This document shows positions 29,794-38,785 of a stretch of 64,000 nucleotides of DNA, piece after piece. Each line of letters begins with the position of its first letter. The first letter of the stretch is position 1. The notes beneath the pieces are model-generated. The model was not told the origin of the DNA and ran no database searches. It saw only the letters and a list, made by a program, of their open reading frames with translations. This stretch comes from Nitratireductor indicus C115. GTDB taxonomy: Bacteria; Pseudomonadota; Alphaproteobacteria; Rhizobiales; Rhizobiaceae. The stretch is from positions 1 to 64,000 of the forward strand of contig NZ_AMSI01000011.1 in assembly GCF_000300515.1 (NCBI RefSeq). The letters run 5' to 3'. The position numbers and the translations under genes are program-made.

Positions 29794-31197
29794 ATGGCGA
29801 CAGACTACATCAGCACGCGCGGCAATGCGCCGGCTCTCGGCTTTTCCGATGCCATGCTGGCAGGGCTTGCACGCGATGGCGGGCTTTATGTGCCGCGCGA
29901 GTGGCCGCACTTCTCGAAGGACGAACTGCGCGCCATGCGCGGCCTCTCCTACACCGAGATCGCGCTCAAAGTGCTTTCGCCTTTCATCGGCGACGAGATT
30001 GCGCCTGCAACGCTGAAACGCATTGTTGAAGAAAGCTACGCCACGTTTCGTCACCCGGCCGTATGCCCGCTCGTCCAGACGGATGCCAATGAATTCATTC
30101 TCGAGCTCTTTCATGGCCCGACCCTTGCCTTCAAGGATGTCGCCATGCAGCTGCTCGCCCGGTTGATGGACCATGTGCTTTCCGAGCGCGGTGAGCGCGT
30201 GACCATTGTCGGCGCCACTTCGGGCGATACGGGCGGGGCCGCGATCGAAGCCTTCGCCAACAAGGACCGCGCCGACGTTTTCATCCTCTTCCCGGAGGGA
30301 CGCGTCTCGCCCGTCCAGCAGCGGCAGATGACGACTTCAGGCGCGAGTAATGTGCATGCCATCGCGGTCAAGGGCACCTTCGACGACTGCCAAGGCCTTT
30401 TGAAGGACATGTTCAACGATCACAGGTTCCGCGATGAGGTAGCCCTTTCCGGCGTCAACTCGATCAACTGGGCGCGCGTGATGGCGCAGATCGTCTATTA
30501 TTTCACCGCCGCCGCTTCGCTTGGCGGGCCCGACAGAGCCATATCCTTCACCGTGCCCACCGGGAATTTCGGCGATATCTTCGCGGGCTATGCCGCCAAA
30601 CGCATGGGACTGCCCATCGACCGCCTTGTGGTTGCCACCAATGACAACGACATTCTGGCGCGGGCGCTCGCCACCGGTGAATATTCGACGCGCGAAGTCA
30701 TCGCCACCACGTCTCCGTCAATGGACATTCAGGTCTCGTCCAATTTCGAGCGTCTTCTCTATTTCGCGTCCGGCGGCAATGCGCAGGAAATCCAGGGCTA
30801 TATGGACAGCCTGAAGCAGTCGGGTGCCTTTACGATCACGCCTGAAACGCTGAAAGCGATCCGCGCCGACTTCGCAGCCGGCAGTTCCAACATGGAAGCG
30901 ACCGCCCAGACCATCCGTTCGGTGTGGAAGGACAGCGGCTATCTTCTCGATCCGCACACGGCCACAGGTATGAAGGTTTCGCGCTCGCAGGCGGCATCGG
31001 CGGTGCCGATGGTCGTTCTTTCCACTGCTCATCCGGCTAAATTTCCCAAGGCTGTAGAGCAGGCCAGCGGCGTGGTTCCCGCGCTTCCCGAATGGCTCGG
31101 CGACCTGATGGATCGCGAGGAGACCTTTACAGTCCTTCCATCCGATCTAAAATTGTTGGAAGATTACGTTCTTGGCCGCGCCCGCGCGGCGCGTTGA
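29794..31197 (+). CDS. thrC: Threonine synthase
   Basis: PLP enzyme that converts O-phosphohomoserine to threonine. The conserved start is DYISTRGNAPALGFSDA and the PLP lysine is in GPTLAFKDVAMQL (about K114). GATSGDTGGAAIEA and PTGNFGDIFAGY are the phosphate and cofactor loops. The 467-aa length is that of the long (fungal/proteobacterial) class. I start at 29794; the ATG at 29785 is also possible (a GAGG SD is 2 bases from it and 11 from mine). thrB lies in another operon at 38.8 kb. The M16 peptidase gene follows after 23 bases. Confidence 0.95.
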   Translation: MATDYISTRGNAPALGFSDAMLAGLARDGGLYVPREWPHFSKDELRAMRGLSYTEIALKVLSPFIGDEIAPATLKRIVEESYATFRHPAVCPLVQTDANEFILELFHGPTLAFKDVAMQLLARLMDHVLSERGERVTIVGATSGDTGGAAIEAFANKDRADVFILFPEGRVSPVQQRQMTTSGASNVHAIAVKGTFDDCQGLLKDMFNDHRFRDEVALSGVNSINWARVMAQIVYYFTAAASLGGPDRAISFTVPTGNFGDIFAGYAAKRMGLPIDRLVVATNDNDILARALATGEYSTREVIATTSPSMDIQVSSNFERLLYFASGGNAQEIQGYMDSLKQSGAFTITPETLKAIRADFAAGSSNMEATAQTIRSVWKDSGYLLDPHTATGMKVSRSQAASAVPMVVLSTAHPAKFPKAVEQASGVVPALPEWLGDLMDREETFTVLPSDLKLLEDYVLGRARAAR

Positions 31198-31220
31198 GTC
31201 AGTCTAGGGAGTCACAGCAT

Positions 31221-32513
31221 ATGGGCGTTGAGGTAAGCCGTCTGTCAAACGGCCTGACGGTCGCCACCGAAAGCCTGCCACATCTCGAAACAGTTGCACT
31301 GGGGATCTGGGTCAAATCCGGGTCCAGAAACGAAGCCGACAACGAGCATGGCATTGCGCACCTGCTCGAACACATGGCTTTCAAGGGCACCACGAAACGG
31401 ACCGCCCGCCAGATCGCGACCGACATTGAAGACGTGGGCGGGGAAATCAATGCGGCAACCAGCGTGGAAACGACGGCGTTCTACGCCCGGGTTCTGAATG
31501 CGGACGTTCCGCTCGCCATCGACATTCTCTGCGACATTCTCACCGATTCGAAGTTCGATCCGAATGAACTGGAGCGCGAGCAGCATGTGATCCTGCAGGA
31601 GATCGGCGCCGCACACGACATTCCAGACGATATCGTCTTCGACCGTTTCACCGAAACGGCATTCCGGCACCAGGCCATCGGCCGCTCCGTTCTCGGCACG
31701 CCCGAGACGATCAAGACCTTCACCTCCGATCAGTTACGCGGCTTTCTCGAGCGGCAATATTCGGCCGATCGCATGGTGATTGTCGCGGCAGGCGGCCTGA
31801 AGCACGATGATTTCGTGCGCGAGGTCGAATCCCGCCTCGGCAGTTTCCGCGCCAAGGCCGAAGGGCCCATGCCGCAATATGCCCACTATGTCGGCGGCGA
31901 TTACCGCGAGGATCGCGAGCTGATGGACGCGCAAATCGTTCTCGGCTTCGAAGGTCGCGCCTATCATGTGCGCGATTTCTACGCCTCACAGGTGCTCTCG
32001 ACCATTCTGGGCGGAGGCATGTCGTCTCGCCTCTTCCAGGAAGTGCGTGAGAAACACGGCCTGTGTTACTCGATCTATGCCTTCCACTGGGGTTTTTCGG
32101 ACACCGGCATCTTCGGCATTCATGCCGCCACCGGAAAAAGCGATATCAAGGAACTGGTGCCGCTCATACTCGGCGAATTGCAGAAGGCGGGACAGCAGAT
32201 CGGCCAGGACGAACTGAACCGCGCGCGGGCGCAATACCGCGCAGGCCTGATGATGGCACGCGAGAACCCCGCAAGCCGCGCCTCGCAGATCGCCCGCCAG
32301 CTTCTGCTTTACGGTCGTCCCATCGAAGTCGACGAGTTGATGGACCGTCTCTCCAACCTGACGGTCGACCGCTTGACCGACTTGTCGGGCCGGCTGTTCA
32401 GCTCAAAGCCGACAGTCACGGCCATCGGTCCGGTCGGCGCACTTGCCCCCTTCGAATCGATCAGGGAGGCGCTTGCCGACCAGGGCTCGATGCCGCGCAA
32501 GCTTGCCGTCTAG
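31221..32513 (+). CDS. M16 family zinc peptidase (mitochondrial processing peptidase-like)
   Basis: Zinc protease of 430 aa. The inverted zinc motif HxxEH is HLLEH (47-51) and a further glutamate lies about 75 residues on. The pattern MAFKGTTKRTARQIA and the DDIVFDRFTETAF region match the bacterial MPP-beta-like M16B peptidases. I start at 31221, with AGGGAG about 8 bases upstream. It probably degrades or processes small peptides in the cytosol or periplasm; no signal peptide is visible. It is transcribed just after thrC, and the GNAT gene follows after 15 bases. Confidence 0.93.
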   Translation: MGVEVSRLSNGLTVATESLPHLETVALGIWVKSGSRNEADNEHGIAHLLEHMAFKGTTKRTARQIATDIEDVGGEINAATSVETTAFYARVLNADVPLAIDILCDILTDSKFDPNELEREQHVILQEIGAAHDIPDDIVFDRFTETAFRHQAIGRSVLGTPETIKTFTSDQLRGFLERQYSADRMVIVAAGGLKHDDFVREVESRLGSFRAKAEGPMPQYAHYVGGDYREDRELMDAQIVLGFEGRAYHVRDFYASQVLSTILGGGMSSRLFQEVREKHGLCYSIYAFHWGFSDTGIFGIHAATGKSDIKELVPLILGELQKAGQQIGQDELNRARAQYRAGLMMARENPASRASQIARQLLLYGRPIEVDELMDRLSNLTVDRLTDLSGRLFSSKPTVTAIGPVGALAPFESIREALADQGSMPRKLAV

Positions 32514-32528
32514 GCACGTCGGGGGCAC

Positions 32529-33131
32529 ATGCTGGACATGCCCTTCTTCCGCCGCCCGCCTCCGGCGCTCAAGGGCCAGAATATCTATCTGCGCATGCCC
32601 ATGATGCGCGATTTCGACGAATGGGCAGCGCTCAGGGAGAAAAGCCGTTTCTTCCTCGAACCATGGGAGCCTCGATGGGCTCCCGACGAATTGTCGCGCA
32701 GCGCATTCCGCTACCGGCTCAAGCGGTATCGGAATGAATTCGAGCAGGGAGCAGGCATGGCCTTCTTCCTGTTTGCGACGGCAGGCGACGCACTGGTCGG
32801 TGGCCTCACCCTTTCCAACATCAGGCGCGGCGTCGCCCAAACGGGCAGCATCGGCTACTGGATGGGCGAGCCCTATGCCGGGCGAGGCATGATGCTCGAC
32901 GCACTTCGCCTCGTCATCCCCTACGCATTTGAGGGGTTGCGGTTGCACCGTCTGGAGGCCGCTTGTATTCCTGACAACAATCGTTCTGTCGGGCTACTTG
33001 AAAAAGCCGGATTTCAGCGCGAAGGGCTTCTAAAATCCTATCTCAGGATCAACGGCACCTGGCGCGATCATTATCTTTACGCATTGGTCGCGGAGGAGCA
33101 TTGCGTGCCAGTATTGAAACCACGAGGCTGA
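32529..33131 (+). CDS. GNAT family N-acetyltransferase (RimJ-like)
   Basis: Acetyl-CoA-dependent acyltransferase of 200 aa. The typical motif A is GSIGYWMGEPYAGRGMMLDA, with the pyrophosphate-binding GRG, and motif B includes IPDNNRSVGLLEKAGFQREG. The overall pattern (two aromatic-rich N-terminal strands, then this motif) is that of RimJ/RimL enzymes, which acetylate ribosomal proteins L12 and S5; an unrelated substrate is also possible. It lies in a run with the M16 peptidase and the EAL protein (3-base gap to the latter). Confidence 0.9.
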   Translation: MLDMPFFRRPPPALKGQNIYLRMPMMRDFDEWAALREKSRFFLEPWEPRWAPDELSRSAFRYRLKRYRNEFEQGAGMAFFLFATAGDALVGGLTLSNIRRGVAQTGSIGYWMGEPYAGRGMMLDALRLVIPYAFEGLRLHRLEAACIPDNNRSVGLLEKAGFQREGLLKSYLRINGTWRDHYLYALVAEEHCVPVLKPRG

Positions 33132-33134
33132 GTT

Positions 33135-36023
33135 TTGTCGCGATCCCCTATCCTCGCAGTTCTGGCGACGCTCGCCGCAGCGTTCATCGTCCTTGCGACA
33201 GCGGCCACATCGGCACTTGCCATTGAGCCCATCAAGATTTCCAGGGACGATGTGGCCCTTGACCTGTCGAAGGCAGTCGAGATCCATCGCGGACAGGGAG
33301 ATGTTTTCCAGGTTTCGACCGCGCCGGATATCGACGGCATCGTGCGCCGCATCGAAGTCGAAGCACAGGATGCGCGCTCGACGGGCGACTGGGCGGTCTT
33401 TGCCCTGGCCAACACCACGGACCAGCAGCTCGACCGGCTGATCGTCGCGCCGCATTTCCGTCTCGTGGGCTCCGGCCTCTTCTGGCCGGACCTGGGTTCA
33501 CAGCGCATTGCAGCCATCACACCGTCTGCCGGTTTCACGCTCGACCGCCAGGAAAGTCCGGATGCGGACGAATTTCTCGTCACGCTCAATCCCGGCTCGG
33601 TGGTGACCTTCGTGGCGGAGCTTTCCTCGCCCAATCTGCCGCAGATCTATCTTTGGGACCCTGGGGCCTACAAGGACACGGTCAACGCCTACACACTGTT
33701 TCGCGGCATCGTGATCGGCATTGCCGGCCTTCTGGCGCTGTTCCTCACCATCCTCTTCGTGGTGAAGGGCACTTCCATGTTCCCGGCAACCGCTGCCCTT
33801 GCGTGGGCCGTTCTTGCCTATATCTCGATCGATTTCGGGTTTCTCACGAAAGTCATCCAGATCGCGCCAGGCAACGAACAGATCTGGCGGGCGGGAACGG
33901 AAGTCGGTCTTGCGGCCACGCTGGTGATCTTCCTCTTCGCGTATCTCAACCTCAACCGCTGGCACGATCATTTCAGCTATGGCGTTCTCGCCTGGATTCT
34001 CGGTCTCGGCGTCATCGCCGGTTTCGCCATCATCGACCCGGCAGCCTCGGCCGGCATTGCGCGCCTCTCCTTTGCGGCGACAGCGGTGGTGGGGCTCGGC
34101 ATCATCGTCTATCTCAGTTTGCAGGGCTATGACCGCGCCATCATGCTGGTGCCAAGCTGGGTGATGATCATCGCCTGGATGATCGGCTCGTGGATGGCCA
34201 TTACCGGCATGCTCGACAACGATATCGTGCAGCCGGCCATCGGCGGCGGCCTCATCCTCATCATTCTCCTGATCGGCTTCACAGTGATGCAGCACGCCTT
34301 TGCCGGCGGCGCCATCTTCCAGGGGCTGTTCAGCGACATGGAACGGCAGGCGCTCGCCATCACAGGCTCGGGCGATGTGGTGTGGGACTGGGATGTGACG
34401 CGCGACCGCATCGTCACACGGCCCGACATCAGCAAGCAGATGGGGCTGGCCGCAGGCAGCCTGCACGGGCCTGCCCGCGAATGGCTTGGCCTTCTTCATA
34501 CGGATGACCGGGATACATTCCGAACCATGCTCGACGTGGTAGTGGAGCAGCGACGCGGACGCGTTTCCCAGAGCTTCCGCCTGCGCGGGGCGGACGGTCA
34601 TTACCACTGGTTCGCACTGCGCGCGCGCCCCGTGATCGGTTCGGACGGCCAGGTGATCCGCTGCGTCGGCACGATGGTCGATGTGACAGAGCAGAAGAAA
34701 GCCGAAGAGCGGCTCCTGCACGACGCAGTGCACGACAACCTCACCGGCCTGCCCAGCCGCGAGCTCTTCATCAACAGCCTCGATGCAATCATCGCCATTG
34801 CACGCAGCGAGCAGAAGGTACGGCCGACCGTCTTCGTCATCGACATCGACCGCTTCAAGCAAGTCAATGACGAGCTCGGCATCTCGGTGGGCGATACGAT
34901 CCTTCTGACCATCGCACGCCGCCTGCACCGGCTGCTGAGGCCGCGCGATTCGCTTTCGCGGCTTTCCGGGGACCAGTTCGCCATGACCCTGTTGTCGGAA
35001 CAGGACCCCGCCCGCATCGCCGCCGTGGCGGAAGCAATCCGCGAGGCGATCCGCGCGCCCGTGACGTTTGCCCGGCGCGAAATCATCCTGACGCCATCGA
35101 TCGGTCTCATCTCCTGGACACCGGAACAATCCTCCGCCGAGGAGATGCTGAAGGATGCGGAACTCGCCATGTATCAGGCCAAGCGCTTTGGCGGCGACCG
35201 CATCGAACCCTTTCGCCCGGCTTTCCGCTCAATCGGCAACAACCGGCTGCGCGTGGAATCGGACCTGCGACGTGCCATCGAGCGCGACGAGCTGAAGCTC
35301 GTCTATCAGCCCATCGTGCGGCTTGAGAATGAATCCATTGCCGGGTTCGAAGCGCTGCTGCGCTGGGAACACCCGCGTCGCGGCACCATCGCGCCGAGCG
35401 ACTTCATTCCCATCGCCGAAAGCTCGGGCCTCATCGTGCAGCTTGGCCTGTTTGCCATGCAGCAGGCGGCCGAAGATCTCTATCGCTGGCAAAAGCAGAT
35501 CGGCGACATACCCCTCTTCGTCTCGGTCAACCTGTCGAGCCGCCAGCTCATCCGCCGCGACCTCGTCGGCGACGTGCGCTCAGTAATCGCGCGTTCGGGC
35601 ATCCGTCCGGAGAGCTTCCGCCTCGAATTGACCGAATCGCTCGTCATGGACAATCCAGAGCAATCGACCCATGTTCTGCATAAACTGAAGCAGATCGGCA
35701 TCGGCCTGTCCCTCGACGATTTCGGCACCGGCTATTCCTCGCTCTCCTATCTGTCGAGCTTCCCCTTCGACACCATCAAGATCGACAAGAGCTTCCTGGA
35801 AGATACGACACCGCGAGGCGCCGTTCTCGTCCGGTCCATGGTCAAGATGGCCCATGAGCTGGGGCTTTCCGTCGTGGCGGAAGGCGTTGCGGACGAGAAC
35901 GAGGCGGAAGAGCTGCGCAAGATGAAATGCGAATACGCCCAGAGCTTCCTGTTTGGCGTTCCTGAAAATGCCGAATCCATTCAGAAGCTGCTCTTCGAAC
36001 AGACGACTGCCTCACATTCCTGA
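33135..36023 (+). CDS. Membrane EAL phosphodiesterase with degenerate GGDEF and PAS domains
   Basis: Protein of 962 aa. A signal or first helix, a periplasmic part (about 30-185) and about seven hydrophobic helices (about 185-392) resemble a 7TM sensor. A PAS domain (about 400-515), a GGDEF domain (about 535-700) and an EAL domain (about 715-950) follow. GGDEF is degenerate (SGDQF at about 610), but the RxxD inhibitory site 5 residues before it is kept. The EAL domain has EALLRW, DDFGTG, IKIDKSF and AEGV, so it should hydrolyse c-di-GMP. The start is TTG with GAGG 8 bases upstream and only 3 bases after the GNAT stop, so it is coupled. Confidence 0.88.
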   Translation: MSRSPILAVLATLAAAFIVLATAATSALAIEPIKISRDDVALDLSKAVEIHRGQGDVFQVSTAPDIDGIVRRIEVEAQDARSTGDWAVFALANTTDQQLDRLIVAPHFRLVGSGLFWPDLGSQRIAAITPSAGFTLDRQESPDADEFLVTLNPGSVVTFVAELSSPNLPQIYLWDPGAYKDTVNAYTLFRGIVIGIAGLLALFLTILFVVKGTSMFPATAALAWAVLAYISIDFGFLTKVIQIAPGNEQIWRAGTEVGLAATLVIFLFAYLNLNRWHDHFSYGVLAWILGLGVIAGFAIIDPAASAGIARLSFAATAVVGLGIIVYLSLQGYDRAIMLVPSWVMIIAWMIGSWMAITGMLDNDIVQPAIGGGLILIILLIGFTVMQHAFAGGAIFQGLFSDMERQALAITGSGDVVWDWDVTRDRIVTRPDISKQMGLAAGSLHGPAREWLGLLHTDDRDTFRTMLDVVVEQRRGRVSQSFRLRGADGHYHWFALRARPVIGSDGQVIRCVGTMVDVTEQKKAEERLLHDAVHDNLTGLPSRELFINSLDAIIAIARSEQKVRPTVFVIDIDRFKQVNDELGISVGDTILLTIARRLHRLLRPRDSLSRLSGDQFAMTLLSEQDPARIAAVAEAIREAIRAPVTFARREIILTPSIGLISWTPEQSSAEEMLKDAELAMYQAKRFGGDRIEPFRPAFRSIGNNRLRVESDLRRAIERDELKLVYQPIVRLENESIAGFEALLRWEHPRRGTIAPSDFIPIAESSGLIVQLGLFAMQQAAEDLYRWQKQIGDIPLFVSVNLSSRQLIRRDLVGDVRSVIARSGIRPESFRLELTESLVMDNPEQSTHVLHKLKQIGIGLSLDDFGTGYSSLSYLSSFPFDTIKIDKSFLEDTTPRGAVLVRSMVKMAHELGLSVVAEGVADENEAEELRKMKCEYAQSFLFGVPENAESIQKLLFEQTTASHS

Positions 36024-36029
36024 GGCAGT
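36006..36029 (+). terminator. Hairpin overlapping the EAL gene stop codon
   Basis: A perfect 9-bp stem ACTGCCTCA/TGAGGCAGT (36006-36014 with 36021-36029) uses the stop codon as part of the second arm. No T-run follows, so termination is uncertain. Confidence 0.4.
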
Positions 36030-36089
36030 TGCGGGAAACCGCGTCATTCTAGCGAATGGATGATCAGTTTCTTGCGGTCGCCGGCAAAA

Positions 36090-36671
36090 TCAGGCGTGGC
36101 CGGCGAAATGGCTCAGATGCGTCGCATCGATACCCAGGGCTGCGAGTATGCCCTCGTATTTGCGGTCCACATCGCCTTCGAACAGAAGCTTCGGCGTCGC
36201 CGGACAAGTGAGCCATCCGTTCTCGCCGATTTCCGTTTCAAGCTGGCCCGCGCCCCAGCCGGCATAGCCGAGCGCCATCATCGCCTGACGAGGGCCTCGA
36301 CCAAGCGAGATAGCGCGCAACATATCCACCGTCGCCGTGAGATAGATATGGTTCGACACGGGCATGGAGGATTCGACCGTCACATCCTCCGAATGAAGCA
36401 CGAAGCCACGGCTGCGGTCCACGGGACCACCGTTGCGCACGGGTAGCTCGCGTGCCTCGCGCGGCAAGCGAATTGCTTCCTTCTGATCGAGTATGCCGAG
36501 TTGCACCAGGATATCGGGAAAGGCGAGTTGCTGGGGCTGGTTGATGATGAGCCCCATCGCCCCTTCCTCGCTATGGGCGCAAAGATAGATCACCGAACGT
36601 GCAAACCGCTCGTCGCGCATGCCAGGCATGGCGATCAGAAAGTGGTTTTCCAGATAGGGTGCATCCCCCAT
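36090..36671 (-). CDS. YqgE/AlgH family protein
   Basis: Cytosolic protein of 193 aa. It has the family signatures YLENHFLIAMPGM at the start and MGLIINQP, VRNGGPVDRSRGFVLH and ALGYAGWGAGQLE further on. The function of the family is not established; members were linked to alginate regulation (AlgH). I start at 36671, where AGAGGA lies about 8 bases upstream of Met; two upstream Mets have no SD. Its neighbour on the plus side is the divergent DsbD-like gene. Confidence 0.9.
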   Translation of the reverse strand: MGDAPYLENHFLIAMPGMRDERFARSVIYLCAHSEEGAMGLIINQPQQLAFPDILVQLGILDQKEAIRLPREARELPVRNGGPVDRSRGFVLHSEDVTVESSMPVSNHIYLTATVDMLRAISLGRGPRQAMMALGYAGWGAGQLETEIGENGWLTCPATPKLLFEGDVDRKYEGILAALGIDATHLSHFAGHA

Positions 36672-36829
36672 TTCGCGATCCTCTGCGATCATGGAAGCAA
36701 GGTAGCGCGTTTCTGAAATCCTTGAAAGACGGCATCTCCGCACATTGAACTCACCATCACGCAATTATGAGAAGCCTTGAGCGGAATGGACCATTGATCT
36801 CGCCACAATGGCCCGGCAATCTCTCGCCC

Positions 36830-37630
36830 ATGTTGAAACGACTTTCCTTCTGCCTCCCGCTTCTGTTTGCCGCTCCGGCTTTTTCCGCGTCCAGCGGCTG
36901 GCACGAGAGCGAGGGCGGTGCCGTGCGCCTCGTAACCTCAGGCCTTCCGGATGCTGGGGGCCGGTTGCGCGGGGTGATCGACATAAAGCTCAAGCCCGGC
37001 TGGAAGACCTATTGGCGCAATCCGGGCTCTGCCGGCATCCCGCCTGAACTCGACCTTTCGCGCAGCCCGCATGTCACGAAAGCCGAAATCGAATATCCGG
37101 CACCGGAGCGCGTTCATGAGGGCGAAGCCAGCTGGGCAGGCTACAAACACTCCGTGAGGCTGCCGGTGACCTTCACGCTTGACCGGCCGGATGCCGTCGC
37201 GCTCATCGACGCAGACGTGCTGCTCGGGCTTTGCGAGGCCATCTGCATCCCGTTTCAGGCATCCTTCGCCTTCGATCCGGGTGCTGACGCAGACAATCAG
37301 GCCGATGCCTTCACCGTTCAGGCAGCCTATGCCGCCCTGCCCGCGCCGGCCTCCCCTGCCTTCACTGTCGCTTCTGCAAAAATCGACCGTGAACGGCTGA
37401 CGATCGAGGCAAACCTTCCGCCGGAACTTCCAGGCCAACCCGAGCTTTTCATTGATCATGAGAAACCCCATCTGTTGGGGACGCCGATTCTTGCAGGCCT
37501 TGAAGGAGGAAAGGCGAAATTCACTGTTGAAATCCTCGGCGCCGACACTTCCGCACTTGCGGGGAGCTGGCTCACCTATACGCTCGCCGAAGGCGGTCGG
37601 GCTGTCTCAGGGAGGGTCAAGCTTCGCTGA
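36830..37630 (+). CDS. DsbD N-terminal domain-like exported protein
   Basis: Protein of 266 aa from Met at 36830 (LKRLSFCLPLLFAAPAFSA), a clear signal peptide. The mature part has the YW(R)NPG and LGLCEAICIP patterns of the N-terminal periplasmic domain of DsbD-type disulfide reductases (two cysteines in CEAIC). There is no membrane domain and no C-terminal thioredoxin domain, so it is a stand-alone periplasmic thiol protein, probably a partner that accepts electrons. The peroxiredoxin gene follows after 43 bases, which supports a redox role (inference). Confidence 0.8.
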   Translation: MLKRLSFCLPLLFAAPAFSASSGWHESEGGAVRLVTSGLPDAGGRLRGVIDIKLKPGWKTYWRNPGSAGIPPELDLSRSPHVTKAEIEYPAPERVHEGEASWAGYKHSVRLPVTFTLDRPDAVALIDADVLLGLCEAICIPFQASFAFDPGADADNQADAFTVQAAYAALPAPASPAFTVASAKIDRERLTIEANLPPELPGQPELFIDHEKPHLLGTPILAGLEGGKAKFTVEILGADTSALAGSWLTYTLAEGGRAVSGRVKLR

Positions 37631-37673
37631 CAAGTACCGATAATTGTTATTGTTTTGAATTTGGAGAATTTAC

Positions 37674-38159
37674 ATGCCCATTTCAGTTGGAGATCGTATT
37701 CCCGAGGCGAGCCTGAAGCAGGTCGACACCGATGGCGCAAAGGACGTCTCGACAAACGACTTCTTTGCGGGGCGCAAGGTCGTGCTTTTCGGTGTGCCTG
37801 GCGCATTCACCCCAACTTGCAGCAACAATCACCTTCCGGGCTTCGTCGAGAACCGTGATGCCATCGGCGCCAAGGGGATCGACGATGTCGCGGTGATTTC
37901 CGTCAACGATCATTTCGTCATGAAGGCGTGGGCCGGCTTTACCGGAGCCGAAGACAAGATCACCTTCCTGTCGGACGGCAATGGCGACGTCACGCGTGCG
38001 CTGGGGCTCGATATCGACCTTTCCAAAGGCGGTCTCGGCGCTCGTTCGAAGCGCTATTCCATGATCGTGGACAATGGCGTCGTGACCGCAGTGAATGTCG
38101 AGGAAAATCCCGGCGAAGCCGTCACGAGCGGTGCGGCGCGCATTCTCGAACAGCTCTGA
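37674..38159 (+). CDS. Peroxiredoxin (Prx5/AhpE-like, single peroxidatic cysteine)
   Basis: Thiol peroxidase of 161 aa. The peroxidatic cysteine C49 lies in PGAFTPTCSNNHLPGF, the hallmark of Prx5-type enzymes. No second cysteine is visible, so it is a one-cysteine form and needs an external reductant (thioredoxin, glutaredoxin or glutathione). The SD GGAG lies 7 bases before the ATG. It reduces hydrogen peroxide or alkyl hydroperoxides in the cytosol. It may be in one operon with the upstream DsbD-like gene. Confidence 0.92.
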   Translation: MPISVGDRIPEASLKQVDTDGAKDVSTNDFFAGRKVVLFGVPGAFTPTCSNNHLPGFVENRDAIGAKGIDDVAVISVNDHFVMKAWAGFTGAEDKITFLSDGNGDVTRALGLDIDLSKGGLGARSKRYSMIVDNGVVTAVNVEENPGEAVTSGAARILEQL

Positions 38160-38215
38160 TCTGCTTCAGACCAACAATCATGGATCGGCGGGGTGTCGCG
38201 ATCTTTCAGATTCGC

Positions 38216-38294
38216 TCCCTACGCTTTAAGCTCCTGATCTTACACATGTCTTTATCCCGGAACCGGTTCCCACTTTCGGGAGACAAGCGTTAGT
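38216..38294. repeat. Rhizobial palindromic element (RPE-like)
   Basis: Between the convergent peroxiredoxin and rnhA genes lies a GC-poor element with the core ACGCTTTAAGC..CTTTATCCCGG, then GAACCGGTTCC, CACTTTCGGGA and GACAAGCG. The palindromes AACCGGTT and CCCGG..TTCGGG can fold as one hairpin. I recognise it as one of the dispersed intergenic repeats known from Brucella, Mesorhizobium and related genomes (inference from memory). Confidence 0.6.
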
Positions 38295-38344
38295 TTTTGG
38301 CATTCAAGCGGGCATCAGGCGCGGTCTTCCTGACCCAAAACCCA

Positions 38345-38785
38345 CTACCGTTTCTTGAACGGTTCCATTCCTGCCCGTGCAAGCGCATCGGCGCGCTCAT
38401 TTTCAGGATGGCCGGCATGCCCCTTTATCCAATGCCATTTTATGCTGTGACGACGGCGTGCCTCGTCCAGGGCTTGCCAGAGTTCGGCATTCTTGACCGG
38501 TTTCTTGGCCGCCGTCTTCCAGCCGTTGCGTTTCCACCCTTCGATCCAGCCGGAAATGCCGTCGCGGACATAGACGCTATCGGTATAAAGATCGATCTCG
38601 CAGGGCCTCTTTAGCGCATTGAGCGCCTCGATCGCCGCCTTGAGTTCCATACGGTTATTGGTGGTATCAGCTTCACCGCCGGACAATTCCTTTTCCACGC
38701 CGTTATGGCGCAGCAACGCACCCCAGCCGCCCGGGCCCGGATTGCCCGAGCACGCGCCATCGGTAAAAATTTCCACTTTCGTCAC
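38345..38785 (-). CDS. rnhA: Ribonuclease HI
   Basis: Degrades the RNA of RNA-DNA hybrids. The 146-aa protein carries the DEDD catalytic set: D9 in [16 protein letters not shown]47 in [10 protein letters not shown]69 in YTDSVYV, and D133 in the [10 protein letters not shown] end; H123 is in KGHAGH. The start is GTG at 38785, overlapping the thrB stop (GTGA), so the genes are coupled. It ends the ispH-thrB-rnhA run, and the RPE-like element lies downstream. Confidence 0.96.
   Translation of the reverse strand: MTKVEIFTDGACSGNPGPGGWGALLRHNGVEKELSGGEADTTNNRMELKAAIEALNALKRPCEIDLYTDSVYVRDGISGWIEGWKRNGWKTAAKKPVKNAELWQALDEARRRHSIKWHWIKGHAGHPENERADALARAGMEPFKKR

Noticed and set aside
33498-35129. 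Open frame of 543 codons opposite the EAL gene
   Set aside because: Antisense shadow of the EAL/GGDEF gene; very rich in D/H/E with no domain pattern.
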